64,000 nucleotides of DNA from Manis javanica (lineage: Eukaryota > Chordata > Mammalia > Pholidota > Manidae). The position numbers and the translations under genes are program-made. The stretch spans positions 27,485,343 to 27,549,342 of the forward strand of contig NC_133156.1 in NCBI RefSeq assembly GCF_040802235.1. The letters run 5' to 3'. This document shows, one piece after another, positions 22,730-33,800 of this stretch (positions are counted from its first letter, which is position 1; every line of letters starts with the position of its first letter). The notes under the pieces are model-generated. The model was not told the origin of the DNA. It saw only the letters and a list, made by a program, of their open reading frames with translations, and did no database searches.

Positions 22730-25700
22730 TTTATTATAAACATTTTCTAACATGCATAAAAGTTGAAAGAATTTTACTGTGACCAATTGTATATCCACTA
22801 ACTGGATCTACAATGAACACTTTGCCATATTTACTTCATCACACATTTATCCATTCCTGTATATATCCACCAATCTATTATGCATTTCAGAGTAAACTGA
22901 TGACATCAGTACATGTTACCTTTAAAACCCTTAAACATTTGTATACTTAGCTAAAGTTCAATATTATGAATTATCTAGGTAAAACTTACATAGATTGAAA
23001 TGTACATATCTTGAGTATGTCATTCAAGAGTTTTCACAATATGTACATCTATGTGACCCAAACCACTGCCAACATATAGAACATCACCATCCCTCCAGAA
23101 AAATTTCCCCTGCTCTTCCCGGTCATACCCACCCCCAAACAATCTGAGGCAACTACGGTTCTGATTTTTTTCACCATAGATTAATTTTACTTATTCTAGA
23201 ACTACATTATTATAAATGGAATTATGCAGTATGAACACTATGGTTGGCTTTTTTCCAATAGCATGATGTTTTGGAGAATCATCCACAATACTGTGTATAA
23301 TTCCTTTTTTACTGTTGAATATGACCATTTAGGACTATACCATCACTTCTCTGTCAGCTTTTTACCATTATGAATTAAAGCTGCTAGGAATATCCTTGCA
23401 CATTTTTTTGTAAATACACATTATTTCTCTTGAATAAATACTTTGTAGTGGAATTTCTGGATCATAGGGCAGGTGCATGTTTAGTGTTAAACTGTCAGGC
23501 CTTTTGCCTAAGTGGCTTTACCATTTTACATTCCCACTAAGAATGTGTGAGAGTTCCAGTTGCTCTACATCACCAAAATTTGGTGTAAATCTTTTGAATT
23601 TTAGCCATTCTAGTGGGTCTATCATAGCATTTCACTGTGGTTTTAATTTTCATTTCTGTTATGAACACGTTGAGCACCTTTTCAAGTACTTATTGATCAT
23701 TTATGTATTTGTATTTGTTCAAATCTTTTGGCCATTGTTACTCAGTGTCTTTTTACTTACTAGCTATAGGAGTTTTAAAAAACTGTATCCTTAGATTTAG
23801 TCCCTTATCAGATATATTTTGCAAATATTTTCTCTGAGTCTGTGGCTTGCCTATTACCTTTTCTACTAATGTCTTTTGATGAACAGGTTTTTTTCTTTGG
23901 TTTTAAAACTCTTTATTTTGGAATAACTTTGGATGTACAGAAAAGTTGCAAGAATAGTATATAGAGTTTTATATCCTCTTCACCTAGCTTCCCCTAATAT
24001 GAACATCTTACATAGCTATGGTATAGTTGTCAAAACTAAGAAATTAACATTGGTACAACACCATTAACTAAACTAAGTCTTTATTTCACCATTCCTTTCC
24101 TCTAATGTACTTTTCCAGAATCCAACCCAGGCTCCCATATGACATTTAGTTGTCATGTCTCCTTAGTGCCCTGCTCTGTAGCAATTTCTCAGCCTTTCCT
24201 TGTTTGTCATGACCTCGATAGGTTTAAAGAGGATTGGTCAGGTATTTTGTAGAATGTCTCTCTGTTTGTCTGATGTTTTTGTATGATTATACGGGGTTAT
24301 GGATGTGGGGAAAATATCATAAGGGAAAGTTCCCTTCTTTACATCTTATTACATTTCATGTGAGTATCACTGATGATTTGAACCTTGATCTTTTGATTGA
24401 GGGTGGTGTCTTCCAGGTCTCTCCTTTGTAAAGTTACTATTTTTCCCTTTCCTATGCTGTTTGGAAGCAAGTGAGTAAGTCCAGTCTCTCATTAGTAGGA
24501 GGGCAATTATGCTCCACCTCCTGAAGGGGGAAGTTTCTACATACGTTAATTGGAAATCATCTATACGGAAGAAAGATTTGTATCTTTCCCACTACTTATT
24601 TATTCAATCATTTATTTACACCACTGTGGAGTCATGAATATTTATTGTGTCCTTTGAGTCATAATCTCCAATTCTCTGGACTTTTTTTACTGTCTTGATA
24701 CACAAAAGTTTTCAATTTTGTGTTTTATATAGTGTTTCATAGCAGTTGAAAATAATGAATATTCTCTAATTTGTGGTACAAGATTCAACATTTTAATTTT
24801 ATTCAAGCTTTCTATATCCTTATTCTATTTGCCTCAAGTCAGTAATCGAAAGAACTGTGTTAAATCATACACTGTAATTTTGGGTTTATCATTTTGTAAG
24901 GATTCTCATTGTCACAATAATTTTTTTGCCAGAAAGTCTACTTTATCTGATGTTAATATGGCTAGAACACATTTCATTGGGATCATATTTAATTGGTTTA
25001 TTCTTTTCTGTTTATTTTATTTCTGTGTCATATTTTAAGGACTGCTGCTTGTGAACAGCATGGAGTTGGAATTACTTTTTACTCCATTTGTAAGTATCTT
25101 TAAACTGGTGAGACTTAACCATTTACATTTATTGTGGTAAGTGATATATTTAAATGTGTACCACTTTGTTTCATGTGCTTTAATTTGCTGCTTTTTCATT
25201 CTTCTTGCCTTCTTTTGAATTGATTTCTCTGCTCACCATTGCTTCTTAGATATTATATTTTTTCTCTGGATCCTCCTTAAAACATGTTCTTTTATTCTTT
25301 CAGGGGTTAGTAGGAAACTCTCTTAATATTTGCCTGAAAATTAATTTATTTTGCTTTCACTTCTTGAAGATATTTTTTCTGTTATCGCTCTTATTCTAAG
25401 TGTTCTTCTTTTATAGGTAATTTAACTTTTTTGTCTGGATGCTTTTGAAATTTCTTTGTGGCTTTAGAGTTCTACAGTTTCACTATGGTGGTTCTTAAGT
25501 GTGGATTTAATATTCTTTCTCATGGCAGGGTAAGGATTGTATGAATTTATATCTTTTATCATGTCTGGATAATCCCCAGTCATTTTCAAATTCCTTCTGA
25601 AACTCCCACTAGTACTATTGAACATTTCCATGTTATCCTCTGTGTCTTTTAATTTCTCTCTCATGTTTTCTGTCTCTTTACCTCTGATACATTATGGGCA

Positions 25701-26275
25701 CTTTCAGTCAACTATTTCTTCCTTCAGGTACATCTGGTCTACTATTAATCTGACTTTTAGCTTTTTTAAAAGGAAGGTTGTTTTGCTATAATATAACATA
25801 TATACAGAAAAAGTACACAAACAAATGTACAACTAAAATGAAATATTTAAAAGTAAATAAGTATATAATAATCACACATATCTAGACATAGAAACTGTCC
25901 AGCTTTCCCCAGAAGCATTTTATGTATCCTTTCACAATCACAAACCTTTGTTTCCTCTCAAAGTTTCTACCATCCTGGCATTTATATTAAACACTTCCTT
26001 GAGTCAATAAACATATTTTATATGTGCCTTCTTTTGCTTATCATTTTGTTTCTGAGATGCATTTGTACTGTTGCATGTAACTCCTTTCTTCATTGCTGCT
26101 ATGTCTAATGTTGGGTTTCCCAATGTTTTAGCTATTCTTGGTCCTTTCCTTTCCACATCACTATATGATTTCATTTTTATAAAGAGCAAACCTAGGCAAA
26201 AGCACAGAATTCTATATGAATGTCTTGCTAGGCCTCCAAATTACATAAAAAATTAATGACCTGCTTTTGCAGGAT
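22730..26275 (-). mobile_element. Mosaic of old L1 fragments
   Basis: The plus strand carries inverted old L1 3' UTR and ORF2 end text, for example TTGGCCATTGTTACTCAGTG, TTTCACTGTGGTTTTAATTTTCATTTC and CCCTTATCAGATATATTTTGCAAATATTTTC. A second old L1 3' end seems to start near 23895 (AAAACTCTTTATTTTGGAATAAC) and ORF2-like pieces run to about 25750. The stretch 25760-26275 is less clear. No intact frame. Confidence 0.6.
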
Positions 26276-26282
26276 CCAAATT

Positions 26283-27140
26283 TTACTTATTGTTGAATAA
26301 AGAAGCAAAACACATTTTAATTTGCTCGTTGATCCATTGATTATTTAGGAGCATGTTGTTAAGCCTCCATGTGTTTGTGGGCCTTTTTGCTTTCTTTGTA
26401 CAATTTATTTCTAGTTTTATACCTTTGTGGTCTGAAAAGTTGGTTGGTAGGATTGCAATCTTTTGGAATTTACTGAGGCTCTTTTTGGGGCCTAGTATCT
26501 GGTCTATTCTGGAGAATGTTCCATGTGCACTTGAGAAGAATGTGCATCCTGTTGCTTTGGGATGTAGAGTTCTATAGATGTCTATTAGATCCATCTGTTC
26601 TAGTGTGTTGTTCAGTGCCTCTGTGTCCGTCCTTATTTTCTGTCTGATTGATCGGTACTTTGTAGTGAGTGGTGTGTTAAAGTCTCCCAAAATGAATGCA
26701 TTGCATTCTATTTCCTCCTTTAATTCTGTTAGTATTTGTTTCACATATATTGATGCTCCTGTATTGGGTGCATATATGTTTATAATGGTTATATCTTCTT
26801 GTTGGACTGAACCTTTTATCATTATGTAGTGTCCTTCTTTATCTCTTGTTACTTTCTTTGTTTTGAAGTCTATTTTGTCTGATACTAGTATTGCAACACC
26901 TGCTTTTTTTTCCCTATTGTTTGCATGAAATATTTTTTTCCATCCCTTGACTTTTAATCTGTGCATGTCTTTGGGTTTGAGGTGAGTCTCTTGTAAGCAG
27001 CATATAGATGGGTCTTGCTTTTTTATCCATTCTATTACTCTGTGTCTTTTGATTGGTGCATTCAGTCCATTTACATTTAGGGTGACTATTGAAAGATATG
27101 TACTTATTGCCATTGCAGGCTTTAGATTTGTGGTTACCAA
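26283..27140 (-). pseudogene. L1 ORF2 N-terminal part (endonuclease domain)
   Basis: A 285-codon open frame covers the APE-type endonuclease domain of L1 ORF2, which nicks target DNA for target-primed reverse transcription. The start [16 protein letters not shown] is the normal ORF2 beginning. Key motifs are visible: NVNGLNAP near the start (Asn), LQETHL (catalytic Glu), LGDFNTP (Asp and Asn), SRIDQILG (Asp) and SDHKG (Ser-Asp-His). The frame then runs out of L1 homology at about 26320 and ends in unrelated sequence. The reverse transcriptase and 3' end are missing, so it cannot be a working ORF2. It shows fewer breaks than the L1 copies further right. Confidence 0.85.
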
Positions 27141-27521
27141 AGGTTCAAGGTTAGCTTCTTTACTACCTTACTGTCTAACATAACTCACTTACTGAGCTAT
27201 TATAAATGCAGCCTGATGATTATTTCTCTCCCTTTTTATTCCTCCTCCTCCATTCTTCATATGTTGGGTGTTTTGTTCTGTGTTCTTTTTTAGGAGTGCT
27301 CCCATCTTAAGCAGTCACTCTAAAATACCGTGTAGAGGTGGTTTGTGGGAGGCAAATTCCCTCAACTTTTGCTTGTCTGGGAATTGTTTAATCCCTCCTT
27401 CATATTTAAATGATAGTTGTGCTGGATACAGTATTCTTGGTTCAAGGCCCTTCTGTTTCATTGCAGTAAATATATCATGCCATTCTCTTCTGGCCTGTAA
27501 GGTTTCTGTTGAGAAGTCTGA

Positions 27522-28037
27522 TCATAGCTTGATGGGTTTTCCTTTGTAGGTGACCTTTTTTCTCTCTCTGGCTGCCTTTAATACTCTGTCCTGGTCCTTG
27601 ATCTTTGCCATTTTAATTATTATGTGTCTTGGTGTTGTCCTCTTTGGGTCCTTTCTGTTGGGATTTCTGTGTGCTTCCGTAGTCTGCACAACTATTTCCT
27701 CCCCCAGTTTGGAGATGTTCTCAGCAATTATTTCTTCAAAGACACTTTCTATCCCTTTTTCTCTCTCTTCTTCTTCTGGTACCCCTTTAATGCAGATATT
27801 GTTCCTTTTGGATTGGTCACACAGTTCCCTTAATATTGTTTCATTCCTGAAGATCCTTTTATCTCTCTCTGCATCAGCTTTTATGCGTTCCTGTTCTCTG
27901 GTTTCTATTCCATCAATGGTCTCTTGCATCTTATCCATTCTGCTTATAAATGCTTCCAGAGATTGTTTCACTTCTGTAATCTCCCTCCGGACTCCATCCC
28001 TTAGCTCTTGTATATTTCTCTGCATCTCCATCAGCAT
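27522..28037 (-). pseudogene. L1 ORF1 fragment (RNA-binding chaperone)
   Basis: A 171-codon frame of L1 ORF1p, the trimeric RNA-binding protein that coats L1 RNA. The N-terminal part is a coiled coil (RDGVRREITEVKQSLEAFIS). It is followed by the start of the RNA-recognition fold (NNICIKGVPEEEE) and part of the C-terminal domain ([22 protein letters not shown]). The frame is cut at its 3' end relative to full ORF1. It lies between the 5' UTR and ORF2 of the same minus-strand L1. Confidence 0.85.
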
Positions 28038-28383
28038 GTTTATGATTTTTATTTTGAATTCTTTTTCAAGAAGACTGGTTAGGTCTGTCTCCTCTGGTGT
28101 TGACTCTGAGATTTTTGTCTCAGATTCTGCCTTTTCATGGCGATAGAGATAGTTTGCGGAGCTGGGGTGAGTGACGGCTGGGAGAACGTCCCTTCTTGTT
28201 GGTTTGTGGCCTTCCTCTCCTGGGAGAACAGCGACCTCTAGTGTCTTGTGCTGGGCAGCTGTGCACAGACGGGGCGTCTGATTCTTGCCCGGCCACTATG
28301 GAGTTTAGCTCTGCAGTTGCTGTGTGCGTGGCCTGCCTCGGGCTGCTTCTCCGATATGGTGGAGCCACGTCAGAGAGGAAACG

Positions 28384-28892
28384 GCCGGGAGGCTGTTTAT
28401 CTCCGTGAGGGGCCTCCGAGATGCCCTGCTGCACAGGGGGTTAGGGTGCCCAGAGTTCCCCGGGATTCCCAGCTGCTAGGTTAAGTGTCCCAGGACACTT
28501 CCGTCCAGCTGTGGGGTCCCTGTCCCTTTAAGACTTTCAAAAAGAACTCGCTTTTCTTTGTCCCCAGGGCGCTGGCTGTCCTATTTCCCTAGTTTCCAGC
28601 TCCCAGTCTCCTCTGGCACCGCTGCCCCCTGCATGTGCTGCCACTCTCCCACTACTGAGCTGGTGTGTTGGGTTCCGGGCCAGTTGGGGGAACAACTGGC
28701 AGGCTGCTTAGTGCCATGAGGGGCTTCAGAGCTGCACTGCCACCCTGGGGGTTAGGGCACCTAAAGTTCCCCGGGATTCCCAGCTGCTGGCTAAGTGTGC
28801 TGGGACAACTTCGTCCAGCTGTGCGGTACCTGTCTCTTTAAGATTTGCAAAAAGCACTCGCTTTTCTTTTGTCTCAGGGGCACTGGTTGCAG
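28384..28892 (-). repeat. Two tandem ~310-bp units in an L1 5' UTR
   Basis: Blocks starting near 28384 and 28684 share the same order of motifs. Examples are TTCCCCGGGATTCCCAGCTGCT at about 28457 and 28767, then a CCTTTAAGA / TCTTTAAGA motif and AACTCGCTTTTC / CACTCGCTTTTC. The spacing is about 310 bp, with roughly 80% identity by eye. The related L1 at 38966 has only one such block. Confidence 0.8.
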
Positions 28893-29271
28893 GGACCTGC
28901 CCACAGGTTTTGCTTTTCCATTTCTCTAATATCCCACATCCTGTGCACCTTGTGTCTGCCCTCTGGGGCGGATTTCTAGAGCTGGTTGTTTAGCAGTCCT
29001 GGGTTTTCACTCCCTCCCTGTTCCAACTCCTTTCTTCCCACTGGGTTCTGGGGTGGGGGGCATTCACATCCCACCTGGATGTGGCTTGTATCTTACCCCC
29101 TTCATGTGATGTGGAGTTCTTGCAGATCTAGATGTATCCTAGCTGTTGTACTGTATCCACTGGTGTCTCTTTTAGGAATAGTTGTATTTATTGTATTTTC
29201 ATAAATATATATGTTTTTGGGAGGAGATTTCCACTGACCTACTCATGCTGCCATCTTCCACTTCCCCTTTT

Positions 29272-29420
29272 TGAGCCTGGGTAGCCACATCTATAAAATG
29301 GGACAACAGTACTTTTCTCTGAGGGCTATATTGAAAGTTAGAAAGAGGATATGTGAAGAACCTACTACCAGCCCAAGCACTGAGCATCCAATAAAAGTAG
29401 CTGCTGTCATCATATCTTCA
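29272..29420 (+). repeat. MIR SINE, 3' part
   Basis: GAGCCTGGGTAGCCACATCT followed by ATAAAATGGGACAACAGTAC is the second half of a MIR. It directly abuts the L1 5' end on its left. Confidence 0.6.
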
Positions 29421-30680
29421 TCATCACCTTCATCTTCATCACTTGAACTGAAAGGCATTCCTTTCTCTCTTTTCTCTAATGAGCCAGAGTAAAGCCCCAA
29501 ACTAGTCCTGATAGGAATGAGGACACAATCTACCCCAGGTCCTGCTGTGAGTGGTGAGCAGAAGGAGATGGAAAGCAGTCCTTAACAGTGCCTCACATGG
29601 CACCTGCCCTGTAAGGACACCCCCATGCCTCCCTCCCTAGTTTGGGCCTTGTTTCCTGCAGGCTTCCTGACTTCCAGCCTTAGTCTGCTCCAATCTATGT
29701 TCCACATAACAACCAGTGAGACTCCTCACTCCCCAGCTCACAAGCCTCCCCTGTCTCCTAGTAAAGCCCACCCCCCTTGCTCAGTGACCCCTGTGACACA
29801 GTTCCCTCCCTGCTCCAGAGCCCTCTCCTTCCACCCATGCACAAGCCCATACCTTTGCATGTGCTGGGCCGCTGGCCAGGAATGTCCTCATCACACACCC
29901 TGTTCTCTCCATGGACTCTCCCTCCTCTTCTGAGGTCTCAAATTATCTGGGAAACTTCCTGGAAACCCACCCTATACCCAGGGGTAGAGAGTCCTTCCTC
30001 TGCCTCCTGGCACCTTGTTCCTCAGGTGCCAATTAGTATGTTTTAGGGAAAACCAAAATGGTATAGTGCTTTTCAAATCTGTCCTCCCTACTGCCTTCCT
30101 CCTCATGGCCAGGTCCTAGGGCTACTTACCACTTTCCCTGGGGCTGGCACAGTATCTAGCACACAGTCAGTGCTTAGTCAATGTTTAGGGTATGAATAGG
30201 TAAAGACCAACTTAATCTCAGTAAAAGAAAAACTTTCTAGTTAGCCAAATGATTCACAGGTAAATGTGAAGGTGGCTGCCAGTGAGCCCCTGTCATTGGG
30301 GGAGAGTGTAAGGTGGAGTAGGGAAGCACGGAGTAGGGGAAGCATAGATGTGAATTCATTGGGGTTTTGGATTCCTAGAGACATAAACCATGGACAAGTA
30401 CAGGAATCATTTGGGAGTACTGGTTACTAAAAGATTCCCCAACTCAAGAGATTCTGATGCTGCAGTCTGGGGCAGGCCAGAAATCTGTATTAGAAACAAC
30501 ATCCTCAGGTAATTTTGAAACACACCACATGTGGGGTCTACCGAATTTTGTGACCTATGGTGTTATTTGGAATATGGTTTTGTGTGTGAAGACCCTTAAA
30601 AACTGTGAAGTTCTGTCCACAGTGTTTGTTCCAGATGGTACCCAAACTCTGAGACTGGGGAATTGAAGATTCAGGCTGGG
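29421..30680 (-). other. MYOZ3: MYOZ3 3' UTR and flank
   Basis: Sequence downstream of the MYOZ3 stop codon, read to the left. I found no canonical AATAAA on the minus strand here. A MER5-like repeat lies at about 30395-30530. The rest looks unique, with no other gene signal. The end of the transcript is unresolved. Confidence 0.5.
30395..30530. repeat. MER5-like hAT element remnant
   Basis: GGAATCATTTGGGAGTACTGG, AGAGATTCTGATGCTGCAG and CCTCAGGTAATTTTGA follow the order of MER5A, a short non-autonomous hAT-Charlie element. Confidence 0.6.
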
Positions 30681-30849
30681 CTACAGCTCCTCAGACTCCG
30701 GGAGGTTGCGGACCCAGCCCTGGGCCACTCTGTTGAAGCTGGGTCTCAGGCGAAGAAGTTCCAAAACACTGGTGAGCTCTGGGATGATGGGGGTGTCTGC
30801 CTTGGGAATGGTCTCCCCCACCACGGGTCCTCCAAAGGGCACTGGGGTC
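30681..30849 (-). CDS. MYOZ3: MYOZ3 last coding exon (isolated)
   Basis: This exon lies 24.3 kb from the next one. On the minus strand the acceptor is CTTTCCCTAG at 30859-30850. The first base completes Lys (AA|G), followed by [20 protein letters not shown]. The stop TAG is at 30683-30681. It encodes the conserved C-terminal 56 residues with the PDZ-binding end. Confidence 0.95.
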
Positions 30850-33800
30850 CTAGGGAAAGAAGAGGAGCAGGAGAGGTGGGCTGTTGGGGGAAAGATGGGA
30901 GAACACTGACATGCAGGGCAAATCCTTATGTGGTATACCTAAAATGAATATAGTGTTACACATCAATTATATTTCAATAAAACTGGAAAAAATGAAAGTT
31001 AAAAATGACTAAAAATATGACTAAATTAGGTGAGTCATCCCACAAATGCAAGCTTGTGTTAACATTTAAAAATCAATCAGTATAGAAGGATTAAAGATGG
31101 TGGCATGAGAGCTGAGACAAACAACTCCCAAAACCACATGTAATATGAAAATATAGTTAATACAACTAATCCTAAAAGAGCAACAGAAAGAAGGTTGCAC
31201 CAGACTGCATACACCTGGAGAAAACGGAAGACTTCACAAAACATGGTAATGTGCAAAAGCCTTGATCCAGTGGGGACCCAAGCCCCCACTCAACTGGTGG
31301 GAGGAAGAGAAATGGAGCAGGGGTTGGGGGGTTGGACACCCAGCTCTGAACATCTGCTTTGAGACCACAAACCTACATTGCATGGTGCTCTGGAGATTAG
31401 TGGGGTTGGAAAGCTAAGACAGGTGGAATACTTGGAGAGACTGAGATTCCAGCCATTTGCGGAAAACAGGGATCCACATCCAGCTGCTCTGGGAGAAAAG
31501 AAAGGAGGGCAGTCTGAGAGACTTCCTAACAGCAAGAGGGCTGCTAAAGGGGCAAGGATTGCACAGAGTTTGCTGCTCAGGAGAAAGGATAAGTGGACAA
31601 AATTGGACACACTCTGCCTAGCAAGTTGGGAACTTTCAGGAGCTTCAAGTGCTCCATCCCCGTGGTTGCCTACTCAGCTCTGAGGCCCCGCAAAGGGATA
31701 CACAGCCTGATGCACTTTCTTCCTGGCCTGCCAGCACTCGACTCACAAACCACTAGTCCCTGCCCTAGTGTCAGACCAGCCAGAGGGAGGCCCCACCTAT
31801 AACAGCTACAAACACAAAGCACAGAGGCTTCCACCTGTGCACTTGGCCCACTGGTTCTGACAGTGGAGACAGGCACAGCAGCCTGGAAACAGAAAACAGC
31901 TTTTTCCTACCACCAGGCACCAGCGCCACTCCCCTGTGACCCCCATCATCACTCCAGGGGCTGAGCAACTCCAGAGAGTAGAGCTCCTGGACACTAGAGG
32001 GGACCACATACAAAAATGAAACATCAAATGAACCTGGTTCAGACCAAAAACTGACAAACACCAGAAAAAGTGCCAAATGTAACTGAACTCATCAATCTTC
32101 CTGAGAGTTTGAAATAAAAATCATAAACATGCTCATGGAGGTACAGAAAAATATTCAAGAACTCAGGGATGACTTTAGGATGTAGATTCAATTATTGAGA
32201 AATTCCCTATCTGAAATGAAACATACAATGGAGGGATTTTAAAATGGATTAGATGTAGTAGAAGAGATGGTAAATGGTATAGAAATTAGAGGAGAGGAAT
32301 ACAAAGAAGCTGAGGCACAGAGAGTAAAAAGAATCTCTAAGACTGAAAGAATATTGAGAGAATTGTGTGACTAATCCAAATGGAACAATATTTGCATTGT
32401 ACAGATACCAGAAGAAAAAGAAGAGAGAAAAAGGGATAGAAAGTGTCATTGAGGAGGTAATTGCTGAAAACTTTCCCAATCTGGGAAAGGAGATAGTCTC
32501 TCAGCCCATGGAGGTGCACAGGTCTCCCAACACAAGGGACACAAGGAAGACAACATCAAGATATATAATAATTAAAATGGCAAAGATCAAGGATAAAGAT
32601 GGACTTTCAAAAGCAGCTAGAGAGAGCAAAAAAATCACATGCATGGAAAACCCATCAGGCTATCATAAGACTTCTCAACAGAAACCTTAGGGGCCAGAAG
32701 GGAGTGCCATATATATTTAATGCAATGAAACAGAAGGGTTTCGAACCAAGAATACCCAACCTGGCAAGATTAATATTTAAATCTGAAGGAGGGGTTAAAC
32801 AATTTCCAGATAAGCAAAAGCTGAGAGAATATACCTCTCACAAACCGTCTCTACAGTGTATTTTGGATGGATTGCTATAGATGGAAGTGTTCCTACGGCT
32901 AAATAGCTGTCACCAGAGGAAATAAAACCACAGTAAAGAAAGTAGAACAGTCTATTACTAAGCAGTTGCAAAATCAAATCAACTACTCCCAAAGTCAATC
33001 CAGGGATAGAAAAACAGTACAGTATATGATATGTAATATGTAAAGAATGGACCAGGAAGAAAAAGGAAAAAAAAAGAACCTTTAGATTATGTATGTAATA
33101 GCATACTAAGTGAGTTAAATTACAATGTTGGAAAGTAAGGTAATTACCCTTCAACCTTTGGTAACCATAAATCTAAAGCCTGCAATGGCAATAAACACAT
33201 ACCCATCAATAATCACCCTAAATGCAAAAGGTCTGAATGCACTAATCAAAAGACATAGAGTCACTGAATAGATAAAAAAACAAGACCCATCTATATGCTG
33301 CCTACAAGAGACTCACTTCAACCCAAAAGACATACACAGACTGAAAGTAAAGGGATGGAAAAAGATATTTCATTCAACTAATAGGGAGAAAAAAGCAGGA
33401 GCTGCAGTACTTGTATCAGACAAAATAGACTTCAAATCAAAGAAAGTCACAAGAGACAAAGAAGGACATTACATAATGATAAAGGGGTCAGTCCAACAAG
33501 AGAATATAACTATGTAAATATCTATTCACGCAACACAGGATCACCTACATATATGAAACAAATACTAACAGAATTAAAGGGGGAAATAGAATGCAATGCA
33601 TTCATTTTAGGAGACTTCAACACACCATGCACTCCAAAGGACAGATCAACCAGACAGAAAATAAGTAAGGAGACAGAGGCACTAAATAACACATTAGAAC
33701 AGATGGACCTAACAGATATCTACAGAACACTCCATCCAAAAACAACAAGATACACATTCTTCTCAAGTGCACATGGAACATTTTCAAGAATAGGTCATAT

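Larger units (their letters stand above)
26320..29268 (-). mobile_element. L1 with intact 5' side but no 3' side
   Basis: Read on the minus strand from 29268, there is a GC-rich 5' UTR beginning GGGGAAGTGGAAGATGGCAG, then ORF1 (about 28146-27400) and the ORF2 endonuclease region. It stops at about 26320 without 3' UTR or poly(A). No target-site duplication is seen at the two ends, so part of it was probably lost by deletion. It lies downstream of MYOZ3 in the same orientation. Confidence 0.85.

Noticed and set aside
27550-28146. 198-codon plus-strand frame rich in Ser and Leu
   Set aside because: It is the reverse strand of L1 ORF1. The same type of shadow appears opposite every ORF1 and ORF2 copy here (for example 34811-35449, 39695-40357 and 47330-47968).
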